This document shows, piece by piece, positions 38,758-45,431 of a stretch of DNA of 64,000 nt. Source of the DNA: Pseudomonas sp. GM74 (GTDB taxonomy: Bacteria > Pseudomonadota > Gammaproteobacteria > Pseudomonadales > Pseudomonadaceae). Location of the stretch: the NCBI RefSeq assembly GCF_000282455.1, contig NZ_AKJG01000046.1:62001-126000 (forward strand), written 5' to 3'. The notes beneath the pieces were generated by a model that had not been told where the DNA came from, did no database searches, and was given only the letters and a program-made list of their open reading frames with translations. The translations under genes were made by a program, and so were the position numbers. Numbering within the stretch: the first letter of the stretch is position 1; the number at the start of each line of letters is the position of its first letter.

Positions 38758-39897
38758 ATGGCAACGATCAGAGCACGAAAACGCACCGATGGCTCAGTCA
38801 GCTACACGGCACAAATACGCCTGTTCCGCGATGGAGCGCAAGTCTACCAAGAGAGCCAGACCTTCGCCCGAAAACAGGCTGCTCAAGCCTGGGTGCGGCG
38901 ACGTGAGGCCGAACTGGATCAGCCAGGCGCGATTGAGCGAGCGAACCGAAAGGGTGTCACAGTCCAGGACATGATCAAGCAGTATCTGGATGAGATGGAG
39001 AAAGTCCGGCCACTGGGTAAAACCAAGGAGGCCACTCTCAATGCCATTGCAGCGTCGGAGTTCGGCCAGACCGTTGATTCCGACATCAACAGCCAGCGCT
39101 TGGTGGATTTCGCGCTCTGGCGAATGAGCAAGGAGGGAGGTGCTGTCCAGCCACAGACCGCTGGTAATGATTTGGCGCACCTTGGGGCTGTCCTATCGAT
39201 TGCGCGGCCAGCATGGGGGTACGAGGTCGACATTCACGCGATGGCGGACGCTCGGAAAGTATTGAGAAAGCTTGGCTACAACATGAAAAGCCGTGAGCGT
39301 GATCGGAGGCCAACGTTAGGTGAGCTTGATAAGTTGCTCGAGCATTTCACAGGTATCCTGCAACGCCGGCCTAGCTCAATCAATATGCTCAAAGTGACCG
39401 GCTTTGCATTGTTCTCGACACGCCGGCAGGATGAGATCTGTCGCATTCTCTGGGCCGATGTTGATGAGGCTCGTCAGCGTGTGCTGGTGCGGGACATGAA
39501 GAATCCAGGACAAAAAATCGGCAACGATGTTTGGTGCTACATCCCTGATGAGGCGTGGCGAATTCTGAAGACGATGCCAAAGTCGTGCGCTGAGGTTTTC
39601 CCCTATAACTCGGCAACTGTTTCTTCAAATTGGGCCAAAGCCTGCAAATTTCTCGAGATTGAGGATCTGCACTTTCACGATCTCCGACACGACGGGGTGA
39701 GTCGATTGTTCGAAATGGATTGGGATATTCCGAGGGTGGCCAGCGTTTCTGGGCACCGGGACTGGAACTCATTGCGTCGATACACCCATCTGCGTGGTAG
39801 AGGTGACCACTATTCTGAATGGGTGTGGCTGGATAAGATCATTCAGGCGCCAGTAAAAGAAGGCGCCAAGATCATGAGTAAAGCTATTTGTTTATAA
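38758..39897 (+). CDS. int: Phage tyrosine-recombinase integrase (dusA-associated type)
   Basis: 379 residues. N-terminal arm-binding part (TIRARKRTDGSVSYTAQIRL), SAM-like core-binding domain (about 60-150), then the catalytic domain. That domain carries Arg I in FSTRRQDEICRILWADVD, the box HDLRH, GHRDWNSLRRYTHL with the second His/Arg and the nucleophile Tyr. It inserts and helps excise the phage at dusA. The ATG at 38758 is chosen; ATG 38722 within the inverted repeat is an alternative. A much longer open frame running antisense through dusA is chance. Confidence 0.93.
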   Translation: MATIRARKRTDGSVSYTAQIRLFRDGAQVYQESQTFARKQAAQAWVRRREAELDQPGAIERANRKGVTVQDMIKQYLDEMEKVRPLGKTKEATLNAIAASEFGQTVDSDINSQRLVDFALWRMSKEGGAVQPQTAGNDLAHLGAVLSIARPAWGYEVDIHAMADARKVLRKLGYNMKSRERDRRPTLGELDKLLEHFTGILQRRPSSINMLKVTGFALFSTRRQDEICRILWADVDEARQRVLVRDMKNPGQKIGNDVWCYIPDEAWRILKTMPKSCAEVFPYNSATVSSNWAKACKFLEIEDLHFHDLRHDGVSRLFEMDWDIPRVASVSGHRDWNSLRRYTHLRGRGDHYSEWVWLDKIIQAPVKEGAKIMSKAICL

Positions 39898-40693
39898 AGG
39901 GACGAGGTTGGAGCTGTGCCCCCTTTTTTGGCTGAAGTGTTTCGGCGTCACATCGTTCAAACAACTCATTATGCCATTCAATACCAACTGGGCATTCGTG
40001 AGCATGGAGCGGTGAGCCGGAAATGTATTTTTCGCCATTCCAAATTACTCCAATAATTTTAGGAAGACCGACCCGATACAACCCCATCAGCTGGGGAGAT
40101 CCACCGCTCTGTGGGTCCTCCCCGCTTGCCAGCGAGTCGCAGAACGCACCAAAGACGCTTCTGCTGGTGTCTTTGATAGCTGAGTCTTTCCATTTTTGAT
40201 ACCAGTTGGAAAGAGGTTTTTTGCCGGAGCCAGAATACTGAATGAGGCCTGATACAGTGGGTAACTTAAGTACTTCGGCTTTGACGTCTCCTTGTCCTGA
40301 CCAAGAAACAGATCCAGCATAGAACTGAGATCTCATTCCACTTCCTGACCGAGATATGTATAGGATCTCAAAGATATTTTTGGCCTGTCGAGGATAAGAG
40401 GTGAAGCCGTATGAGATAAACGCTCTAACGATTTCGAGTTTTTCCTCGAAGCTCATGTCGCTCGATAACACATGCTCAAAATCTATTTTGGTACACAGCT
40501 TGTCTAGAATCTGGGCGGGAAACAGAACGTCACCACAAAAACCAAAAACTTCAGGGTGTTTGGTTGAAGCATAGAGTTTTTTTCCGTCGTTCCAATGGGT
40601 TTTATCGGCCCAAGTAAATCTACTATCACTAGCTAAATAAATTGCGGACGGTTGCCTGTGGTCGACTGATACCCAAGAAATCAATGTTGTCAT
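39884..40693 (-). CDS. Proteasome-beta-like N-terminal-nucleophile hydrolase, phage accessory gene
   Basis: 269 residues. The start MTTLISW, then IYLASDSRFTW, then DGKKLYAS ... VFGFCGD, reproduces the proteasome/HslV beta pattern. Thr2 is exposed after Met removal; Asp23 matches Asp17 (ADSR) and Lys39 matches Lys33. The Asp-Lys spacing is 16, as in proteasomes. The rest (IFEILYISRSGSGM, LIQYSGSGKKPLS) keeps a sandwich-like strand pattern but is family-specific. No ATPase partner is adjacent. GC content is visibly lower than neighbours. The gene converges on the integrase with a 14-nt overlap, typical of a moron. The substrate is unknown; it could cleave peptides or another amide. Confidence 0.65.
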   Translation of the reverse strand: MTTLISWVSVDHRQPSAIYLASDSRFTWADKTHWNDGKKLYASTKHPEVFGFCGDVLFPAQILDKLCTKIDFEHVLSSDMSFEEKLEIVRAFISYGFTSYPRQAKNIFEILYISRSGSGMRSQFYAGSVSWSGQGDVKAEVLKLPTVSGLIQYSGSGKKPLSNWYQKWKDSAIKDTSRSVFGAFCDSLASGEDPQSGGSPQLMGLYRVGLPKIIGVIWNGEKYISGSPLHAHECPVGIEWHNELFERCDAETLQPKKGAQLQPRPFINK

Positions 40694-40810
40694 AGGCTTC
40701 CACTGCTAATTTGTTTTGTGTATCTTAAATGGTATTGGCATACGCAACACGCCTCAATGAGCAACTCCCAGGCCCTCCACCAATAAATTTCGACGGGGGG
40801 TGAGGTCGGA

Positions 40811-40848
40811 GGACCTATCCCCCGGGTAACCGGGGGATGGCTGGGTCC
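40811..40848. other. Strong nested hairpin with GTAA loop
   Basis: ATCCCCCGG-GTAA-CCGGGGGAT is a perfect 9-bp stem closed by a GNRA tetraloop, nested inside GGACC / GGTCC. It lies between the end of the early minus-strand operon and the proteasome-like gene. It could terminate the operon or act as a structured RNA; there is no proper U-tract on either strand. Confidence 0.5.
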
Positions 40849-40927
40849 CTTTCTAGATCGACAATTCAATTTGTCTCACCCCCTCTCTCATTATCTGATG
40901 TCAGGTACGGGTGGGTGTTTGGCAGGT

Positions 40928-41197
40928 TTATGCGCGAATCCCATTGAGCTGACGATACTCCTTGATTGCTGCAGTGCGCTGAACGTCCAGATAGTCTGCC
41001 AGATCGCTGATATGCACGCCTTTGGCGCTTTTCTGGCTTGCCTCAAGGCGGGTTATGGGAATTCTAATTTGGCCAGCCATAACTTTGCGTTGAAACATGT
41101 CTGTGGTGAGATGTGTAAAGTAGTCTTTGCAGACTCGTTCGAGTGGCACGATTGCTTGCCCTTCGTACTGGGCCATCAACAAAAATAAGGTATTCAT
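40928..41197 (-). CDS. PrtN-family pyocin activator-like protein
   Basis: 89 residues: NTLFLLMAQYEGQAIVPLER, CKDYFTHLTTDMFQRKVMAG, GVHISDLADYLDVQRTAA. This is the PrtN family, known in P. aeruginosa for activating pyocin genes in response to DNA damage. Its start overlaps the stop of the longer overprinted ORF upstream by ATGA, so it is translationally coupled to it. It is the last gene of the minus-strand early operon. Its target in this phage is not known. Confidence 0.85.
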   Translation of the reverse strand: MNTLFLLMAQYEGQAIVPLERVCKDYFTHLTTDMFQRKVMAGQIRIPITRLEASQKSAKGVHISDLADYLDVQRTAAIKEYRQLNGIRA

Positions 41198-42012
41198 TCT
41201 GCGGCCTCAGTCATCTTGCGCTGATAGTTGAACGAATGCTGCTGCTGCCACTCGTGGAACCTGTCCATTTCCAAGGGCTTTAATTCGGTCCATCCGATGG
41301 GCCACCCCATGAGCCACTCGACCCATTCCGGGTTCAATTGGCCACCGTCTGACGCCATCACGGCATGGTCCAATCGATCGTTCGATCGATCGGCACCGGA
41401 CTTGCGCGTGAGAGCGGCCTTTGATGATCCCTTTGCCATACTCGCCACCGGTGTTGGCCAGGTCCGTGTCACTGCAGTACTTCGCTCTTGATCCCCATCT
41501 GCAACCGCCCCATACGATCTCGTTGGCATAGGCCATGAGCCAAGTTCGGTCCCGCTTGTGGGGCGCTCCAACGTCGGATGCTGAAACAATGCACCACTGC
41601 GCGTCATACCCCATTTCGGCAAGTTCACCGAGGACCAAGGCAAGTCCTCTTCCCACAAGCAAAGGTGAGTTTTCCAGGTAGACGAGTGCAGGTCGTACTT
41701 CGCTGATAATTCGTGCCATTTCTCGCCAGAGTCCAGAACGTGATCCGTTAATGCCGGTGCCGTTTCCGGCCGCAGAGATGTCTTGGCATGGGAATCCGCC
41801 AGAAACCACGTCAACAAGGCCTCGCCATCGTCTTCCGTCAAAACTGCATACGTCAGACCAAATTGGGAAAGCCGGGAGTGAGCCATCGGTTTGTCGTTGC
41901 GCCAGAACTTGTGCGGCGTAGGCATCACGCTCAACGGCGCAGATGGTGCGCCAGCCCAGGAGGTGGCTTCCGAGTATTCCGCCACCAGCGCCTGCGAAAA
42001 GAGCCAACTCAT
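41194..42012 (-). CDS. Second long ORF overprinted on the methyltransferase gene
   Basis: 272 codons in a different frame of the same strand as the methyltransferase gene. ATG 42012 directly follows the upstream TGA and has GGAGG at an ideal 8-nt distance. The stop overlaps the next gene's start by ATGA. The protein starts MSWLFSQALVAEYSEATSWA and has DLPWSSVNLPKWGMTRSGAL, WPTPVASMAKGSS and LNPEWVEWLMGWPIGWTELK. I recall phage proteins with the LNPxWVEWLMGWPxGWT signature annotated as methylase-related. Function unknown; it may be a conserved overprinted product or a frame kept open by the methyltransferase sequence. Confidence 0.5.
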   Translation of the reverse strand: MSWLFSQALVAEYSEATSWAGAPSAPLSVMPTPHKFWRNDKPMAHSRLSQFGLTYAVLTEDDGEALLTWFLADSHAKTSLRPETAPALTDHVLDSGEKWHELSAKYDLHSSTWKTHLCLWEEDLPWSSVNLPKWGMTRSGALFQHPTLERPTSGTELGSWPMPTRSYGAVADGDQERSTAVTRTWPTPVASMAKGSSKAALTRKSGADRSNDRLDHAVMASDGGQLNPEWVEWLMGWPIGWTELKPLEMDRFHEWQQQHSFNYQRKMTEAAE

Positions 42013-42016
42013 TCAC
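41207..42016 (-). CDS. DNA (cytosine-5-)-methyltransferase
   Basis: 269 residues, start GTG 42016 overlapping the upstream TGA. C5-methyltransferase motifs in order: I ALFAGAGGGILG (AdoMet loop), IV GGFPCQDIS with the catalytic Cys, VI LENSP, VIII HKRDRTWLMA, and X near ALGNGQVP. The target-recognition segment (about 170-215) is short. There is no restriction enzyme beside it, so it is probably a solitary phage methylase protecting DNA or altering host methylation. GGAGG is only 4 nt from the GTG. Almost the whole gene is overprinted by another ORF. Confidence 0.88.
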   Translation of the reverse strand: MNELALFAGAGGGILGSHLLGWRTICAVERDAYAAQVLAQRQTDGSLPAFPIWSDVCSFDGRRWRGLVDVVSGGFPCQDISAAGNGTGINGSRSGLWREMARIISEVRPALVYLENSPLLVGRGLALVLGELAEMGYDAQWCIVSASDVGAPHKRDRTWLMAYANEIVWGGCRWGSRAKYCSDTDLANTGGEYGKGIIKGRSHAQVRCRSIERSIGPCRDGVRRWPIEPGMGRVAHGVAHRMDRIKALGNGQVPRVAAAAFVQLSAQDD

Positions 42017-42477
42017 GTGGCCTCCATCAACGTGTCTGTGGATCCCGCAGTAGTCAGCTCCGGGAGATGGTTCAGTGTTTTCGGCACAATTAGGGCTGCC
42101 ATAGCGAGGGCTTGATTTCGAAGAGCGAGAGAGTCACGTTCCAGTTTTTTGCCAGTCCTAAACGCACTGAAAGTTTCGGCTGCGATACGCAGTTTCTCGG
42201 CGATTTCCAGTAAGGTCTGATGGTGCGTTTCGTTCAGTGCCTGGATGTCCTTGAGCTTTTTGCAATGCCGATCAAGGTGTTGATGATCGGCTCGAATGAG
42301 CTGAAGGGACGCTTCTAGTTCGTGGATGGTTTTAGCGCTGTTAGCACGCTGATTAATCGTGCCTTCGTCGACTCCAGCGATACGGCCGTCAGTCAGGCCG
42401 ATACGATAACCGGTCCAGTAGAGTAGGGCGGCTGCAACGATGAGACTGATTAGTGCGCAGAGTTGAATAGGTGTCAT
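42013..42477 (-). CDS. Membrane-anchored coiled-coil phage protein, unknown
   Basis: 154 residues. One N-terminal membrane span (about 4-24, IQLCALISLIVAAALLYWTG), then a helical coiled-coil stretch (AKTIHELEASLQLIRADHQH ... LLEIAEKLRIAAETF). GAGGAA before ATG 42477 is a good ribosome site, with the sequence ACACAGCACATG that recurs elsewhere in this prophage. Its TGA overlaps the methyltransferase GTG and abuts the overprinted ATG. No family recognised. Confidence 0.7.
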   Translation of the reverse strand: MTPIQLCALISLIVAAALLYWTGYRIGLTDGRIAGVDEGTINQRANSAKTIHELEASLQLIRADHQHLDRHCKKLKDIQALNETHHQTLLEIAEKLRIAAETFSAFRTGKKLERDSLALRNQALAMAALIVPKTLNHLPELTTAGSTDTLMEAT

Positions 42478-42556
42478 GTGCTGTGTTCCTCGGCAGAACC
42501 CGCCGGCGGGATCGTTGGTGAGAGGTCGGCGGCGGGGGGCTACTTGGGTTGACTGG

Positions 42557-43366
42557 TTATGCGCTGAAGGTGCCCAGGGTTAGGCTCGCAGCACCGCCGA
42601 CTTCTTTGGCGAGTGTCGTTTTGAACTCCTGGGCGATTTCTTCGACCTGCTGTTCTTCGCCTGCCCAGCGGAGTTTGAGGGTTGGTTTGTCATCGCCAGT
42701 TAGGATGCTGAGCTTTAAGGTGAATACTCGGGTGCCCAGGCCTTCGTACGGGACCAGTTCGAAGAACAGCGCGTCGATACGGCTCTCGGCGCTAGCGGCT
42801 TCGATGCTATCCATTGCACTGCGAGAGGCGCCGAAGTTGTGTTCGCTGCTGGTGGCCGAGCTGCGGGCCTCAATGGTGATGTTGCGTACGCTGGCGATGG
42901 CGGCACTGATGGGCATGGTGCCGCCGCCTTCCTTGCTTGCCACGAGGCTGAGGTGCCAGTCTTCGATCCACTCGGCCAGCTCGCGCTGGCTGAGTTTCTT
43001 GCCGGCGATTTGCTGAAGTGCTTTGTAGGCTGCGGTCGGCTTGAGCTTCAGTGTTGCAACGTCATCCGCATGGCCCGGTGCAGTGTCGTCGCCGAGGTTG
43101 AAAAAGATCTTACAACTCATGTCGTCCTGATCGACGAAACCTTTGGCGGTAGGGCCGGTGCGCGAGATCGTGTACTCAGCAAAGTCGCGCACGCTACTGG
43201 TGTGCAGCGCACCGCGGAAACGGGAGCGTAGCGCTTGGTACTTTTCAAGGTTATGGATTTGAACGTTGTCCGGCAGCGCGGTAACAGGAATGAGCGTTGC
43301 GGGAAGGGCGCTGGCGGCGTGTGCTTGGGCGACGATCAGTTCGAGTGTGTCTTTAGCGAGTGGCAT
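42557..43366 (-). CDS. DUF2303 family phage protein (YfdQ-like)
   Basis: 269 residues resembling the DUF2303/YfdQ family found in prophage early regions: VQIHNLEKYQALRSRFRG, FVDQDDMSCKIFFNLGDDTA, KLSQRELAEWIEDW, RIDALFFELVPYEGL. Biochemical role unknown. AAGGAAG precedes ATG 43366, and a CCTCTCACCAAA leader motif lies just upstream of that. It sits mid-operon, next to a small partner gene that accompanies it here. Confidence 0.8.
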   Translation of the reverse strand: MPLAKDTLELIVAQAHAASALPATLIPVTALPDNVQIHNLEKYQALRSRFRGALHTSSVRDFAEYTISRTGPTAKGFVDQDDMSCKIFFNLGDDTAPGHADDVATLKLKPTAAYKALQQIAGKKLSQRELAEWIEDWHLSLVASKEGGGTMPISAAIASVRNITIEARSSATSSEHNFGASRSAMDSIEAASAESRIDALFFELVPYEGLGTRVFTLKLSILTGDDKPTLKLRWAGEEQQVEEIAQEFKTTLAKEVGGAASLTLGTFSA

Positions 43367-43418
43367 TGATGCTTCCTTTTTGGTGAGAGGACTTCGGTGC
43401 TGTGTCTTGGTAATGCTT

Positions 43419-43760
43419 TTAGCGAGGGACTACTGGGGTGTCTTCGCTCTTGAAGAGCTGCGAAGTCGGGTCGTTCTGGAATAGGGTCAGCCCTTGAGGC
43501 GTGAGGTACAACGGAGTGTCCAGAGTTGAGTCTTCACGCAACTTGCCGCGTTTGGTGGGCTGGGCGAAGTCGAGGGTATGGCTGATTGCGACCTGATTGC
43601 TCTGGCCGATTTGCTTCATCTTCAGCGTGATTTTCACTTCGCCCGCTTTGCCATAGTCGATGACCCCGGCGGCGACGTTTGAAAGGGCTTGGCCGATTTG
43701 CTGGGCGAAGACGCCTGCATTGAGCGAGTTAAAGAAGTCGTTCGTGTCCGTGGCTTTCAT
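43419..43760 (-). CDS. Small phage protein upstream of DUF2303, unknown
   Basis: 113 residues: DTNDFFNSLNAGVFAQQIGQ, VIDYGKAGEVKITLKMKQIG, TLYLTP-type end with PTSQLFKSEDTPVV. No membrane segment; mixed alpha/beta by eye. AAGAAGG and ACACAGCACATG-like start context (GCACAGCACATG). It keeps close company with the DUF2303 gene, which suggests a shared role, but none is known. Confidence 0.7.
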   Translation of the reverse strand: MKATDTNDFFNSLNAGVFAQQIGQALSNVAAGVIDYGKAGEVKITLKMKQIGQSNQVAISHTLDFAQPTKRGKLREDSTLDTPLYLTPQGLTLFQNDPTSQLFKSEDTPVVPR

Positions 43761-43818
43761 GTGCTGTGCCTTCTTGAGTACGAGTTGTTTGCCCCTGGAC
43801 GGCAGGGACCACCGTGAA

Positions 43819-44061
43819 TCAGGCTGCTTGCTTCGCTGCTTGCGCGTCGAGAAAGTCAGCCAGGTCGTGCAGGTACACCACCCGTTGCGCGCGAGCGGAC
43901 CCGTGTAGCCGATTCACAACCAGCGCAATACGCCCGGCTTTGATCTCGGCCAGCAGGTAGCGATCGGTGCGGATGTGCGAGAAGTAGTGCTCGCGAACGG
44001 CTGCCAGCGTCGGGCACGGTGTTGCGAACTGACGCCGAAGTTGGTCGAGGGTGTTGCTCAT
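43819..44061 (-). CDS. Second PrtN-family protein
   Basis: 80 residues: TLAAVREHYFSHIRTDRYLL, AEIKAGRIALVVNRLHGSAR, VVYLHDLADFLDAQAAK. The pattern is the same as the PrtN-like protein at 40928 (HYFSHIRTDRYL versus DYFTHLTTDMFQ; VYLHDLADFLD versus VHISDLADYLD), at low identity. Start overlaps the preceding stop by ATGA. Two such paralogues in one operon suggest distinct DNA targets or an antagonistic pair. Confidence 0.75.
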   Translation of the reverse strand: MSNTLDQLRRQFATPCPTLAAVREHYFSHIRTDRYLLAEIKAGRIALVVNRLHGSARAQRVVYLHDLADFLDAQAAKQAA

Positions 44062-44432
44062 GCCGCGTCCTCCCCGAACCCCTCCGATGGGGGCAGCAAC
44101 TTGAGGCGGATCAGTTCGGCGAGGCCTTCTTTGCTTTTGCCCATTGCTGCCGCGCAGACGTTGCCGCGTTGGTCGGCGACGACGGCGCCGTAGGGGTACT
44201 CCGGCGATTTAGTCGGGGTGACGTAGGCGATTTGCCCCTCGCCAATGACAGCGTCGACACAACGGAATACCTCGGCTAGTTCGGCGCTGACCGGAGGTAG
44301 CGATTCCAGCAGCTGTACGGCTTCGGCTGAGGCGCCAATCAGCGTGGCGCGGCTGATGACAGTCGGGTGGTTGAGAAACATCGGGACCAGCTTCAGTGCG
44401 CCGATGGCTTGGGTAATGACGTTCTGGCTCAT
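44058..44432 (-). CDS. Small phage early protein, unknown
   Basis: 124 residues, start ATG 44432 (MSQNVITQAIGALKLVPMFL) coupled to the previous stop by ATGA, with AAGGACG 7 nt upstream. It has ESLPPVSAELAEVFRCVDAV and YGAVVADQRGNVCAAAMGKS segments. The frame begins 17 codons earlier but the coupled start is better. Neither domain nor membrane span recognised. Confidence 0.65.
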   Translation of the reverse strand: MSQNVITQAIGALKLVPMFLNHPTVISRATLIGASAEAVQLLESLPPVSAELAEVFRCVDAVIGEGQIAYVTPTKSPEYPYGAVVADQRGNVCAAAMGKSKEGLAELIRLKLLPPSEGFGEDAA

Positions 44433-44704
44433 GCTGCGGCGTCCTTGTGCGTAATGGTGATGTTCAGTTTCTTGGCGACCCACTCAACGCCTGCTTCTTT
44501 CACCATCACCACTGCGTAGTGGCGGTGCTGCTTGATGGCAGGGACCCAGGTACTACGTGGGTCGGAGAACAGGTAACCGCGATCGCGGTGTTTGCTGGCG
44601 AGCTCGCCGTTGTTGGTGAGGATTCCCAGCTCCCGCAACCTGGTGCGGAAGGCGCGGGGCTTGAGGCCAAGTACGGCTGCCGTTTGATCCAGGGTACGGT
44701 TCAT
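44429..44704 (-). CDS. Antirepressor KilAC-type DNA-binding protein
   Basis: 91 residues. DQTAAVLGLKPRAFRTRLRE, LGILTNNGELASKHRDRGYL and YAVVMVKEAGVEWVAKKLNI match the phage antirepressor C-terminal (ANT/KilAC) winged helix, here as a stand-alone domain without an N-terminal Bro or Rha part. It is probably a regulator of the early region. Confidence 0.75.
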   Translation of the reverse strand: MNRTLDQTAAVLGLKPRAFRTRLRELGILTNNGELASKHRDRGYLFSDPRSTWVPAIKQHRHYAVVMVKEAGVEWVAKKLNITITHKDAAA

Positions 44705-44714
44705 GGCTCTGTCC

Positions 44715-45089
44715 TCAAGCTGCGAGCAGTTTTCGAACGCTGTTCAGGAGTGCTTCCGACTCGGCCAACATTTGCTGTATTTGCGCTGTAGGAGTGGGCT
44801 GCCCTGGCGGCGGCATAGGCTCTGCCGACTCGATGTGTCCGTTCGCGATGTCCTGGATAAAGTCCCGCAGGTGCAGGTGATTGGCGCGATCCGAACGCTT
44901 TAGGGTCAGCTCGCCGGTGTGCCCGCCGAAGTCCACGCTGATGACTGCGTTGTCGTCGGTCAGCTCCACCTCAAAGCTCGCGTGGATGGTTTGTTCCGGT
45001 CGGTGAAGGGGGCAAACGGCGGCACCGCCAACCTGAAGCATGTGATGCAGCAGCTCTTGTTTCGGGAGGGGGATGAGATAGCTGTTCAT
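44715..45089 (-). CDS. Small phage early protein, unknown
   Basis: 124 residues from ATG 45089, which overlaps the previous stop as ATGA. N-terminal MNSYLIPLPKQELLHHMLQV, a beta-rich centre (FEVELTDDNAVISVDFGGHT), a Pro-rich hinge (PMPPPGQPTPT) and a C-terminal helix (MLAESEALLNSVRKLLAA). The frame is open 89 codons further upstream, but that part covers the promoter and another gene. Function unknown. Confidence 0.65.
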   Translation of the reverse strand: MNSYLIPLPKQELLHHMLQVGGAAVCPLHRPEQTIHASFEVELTDDNAVISVDFGGHTGELTLKRSDRANHLHLRDFIQDIANGHIESAEPMPPPGQPTPTAQIQQMLAESEALLNSVRKLLAA

Positions 45090-45292
45090 GCTGCATCGCC
45101 TCCGAACGGCCAAGTGCTGTCTTCTGCTGCGGTAGTGTTGCCTGGCATTACTGCCTTGGTGCGACCTTTTGGGGTGGTGATTACAAGCAATCCAGTACGG
45201 TGCTGGATGGCTTCGACGGCGGCGCGGCTGCTGCATGCGGACGGATGCAGATAAACCGGGCAGCGGGTATTGCTGTGCTGTGTGGTTTGCAT
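45086..45292 (-). CDS. First gene of the early minus-strand operon, small unknown protein
   Basis: 68 residues: RCPVYLHPSACSSRAAVEAI, QHRTGLLVITTPKGRTKAVM. No recognised domain. It begins about 30 nt after the predicted transcription start of the operon promoter and is coupled to the next gene by ATGA. Ribosome site is weak (GAG). I keep it because of position and coupling. Confidence 0.5.
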   Translation of the reverse strand: MQTTQHSNTRCPVYLHPSACSSRAAVEAIQHRTGLLVITTPKGRTKAVMPGNTTAAEDSTWPFGGDAA

Positions 45293-45327
45293 GGCTCGTA
45301 CTCTTTGGTGAGAGGTATACGAGGCAA

Positions 45328-45372
45328 ACGATACAAATACGCATTGATTGAGTCAATACGTATTTGCATTGA
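45328..45372 (-). promoter_or_regulatory. Early minus-strand promoter with overlapping operators
   Basis: On the minus strand TTGACT (45356-45351), a 17-nt spacer and TATCGT (45333-45328) precede the operon. Superimposed is an 8-bp perfect inverted repeat CAAATACG / CGTATTTG (45334-45341 and 45359-45366) enclosing CATTGA-TTGAG-TCAATA. The CAATAC/GTATT half-sites are shared with the CI-Cro region, so one repressor probably controls both. Confidence 0.6.
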
Positions 45373-45386
45373 TTTTAAAGTTGGGT

Positions 45387-45412
45387 ATAAAAAAGCCCGC
45401 AGGAAGCGGGCT
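45387..45412 (-). terminator. Terminator of the repressor gene
   Basis: On the minus strand AGCCCGC-TTCCT-GCGGGCT followed by six T residues, 20 nt after the CI-like stop. It separates the repressor transcript from the early operon promoter. Confidence 0.85.
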
Positions 45413-45431
45413 CAATCTGGCGGGCGATGTA

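Noticed and set aside
41228..41491. Plus-strand ORFs opposite the methyltransferase locus
   Set aside because: No ribosome site or motif; they are shadows of two minus-strand frames.
44715..45356. 213-residue version of the early protein at 44715
   Set aside because: The extra N-terminal part covers the operon promoter and another gene; the ATGA-coupled start at 45089 is better.
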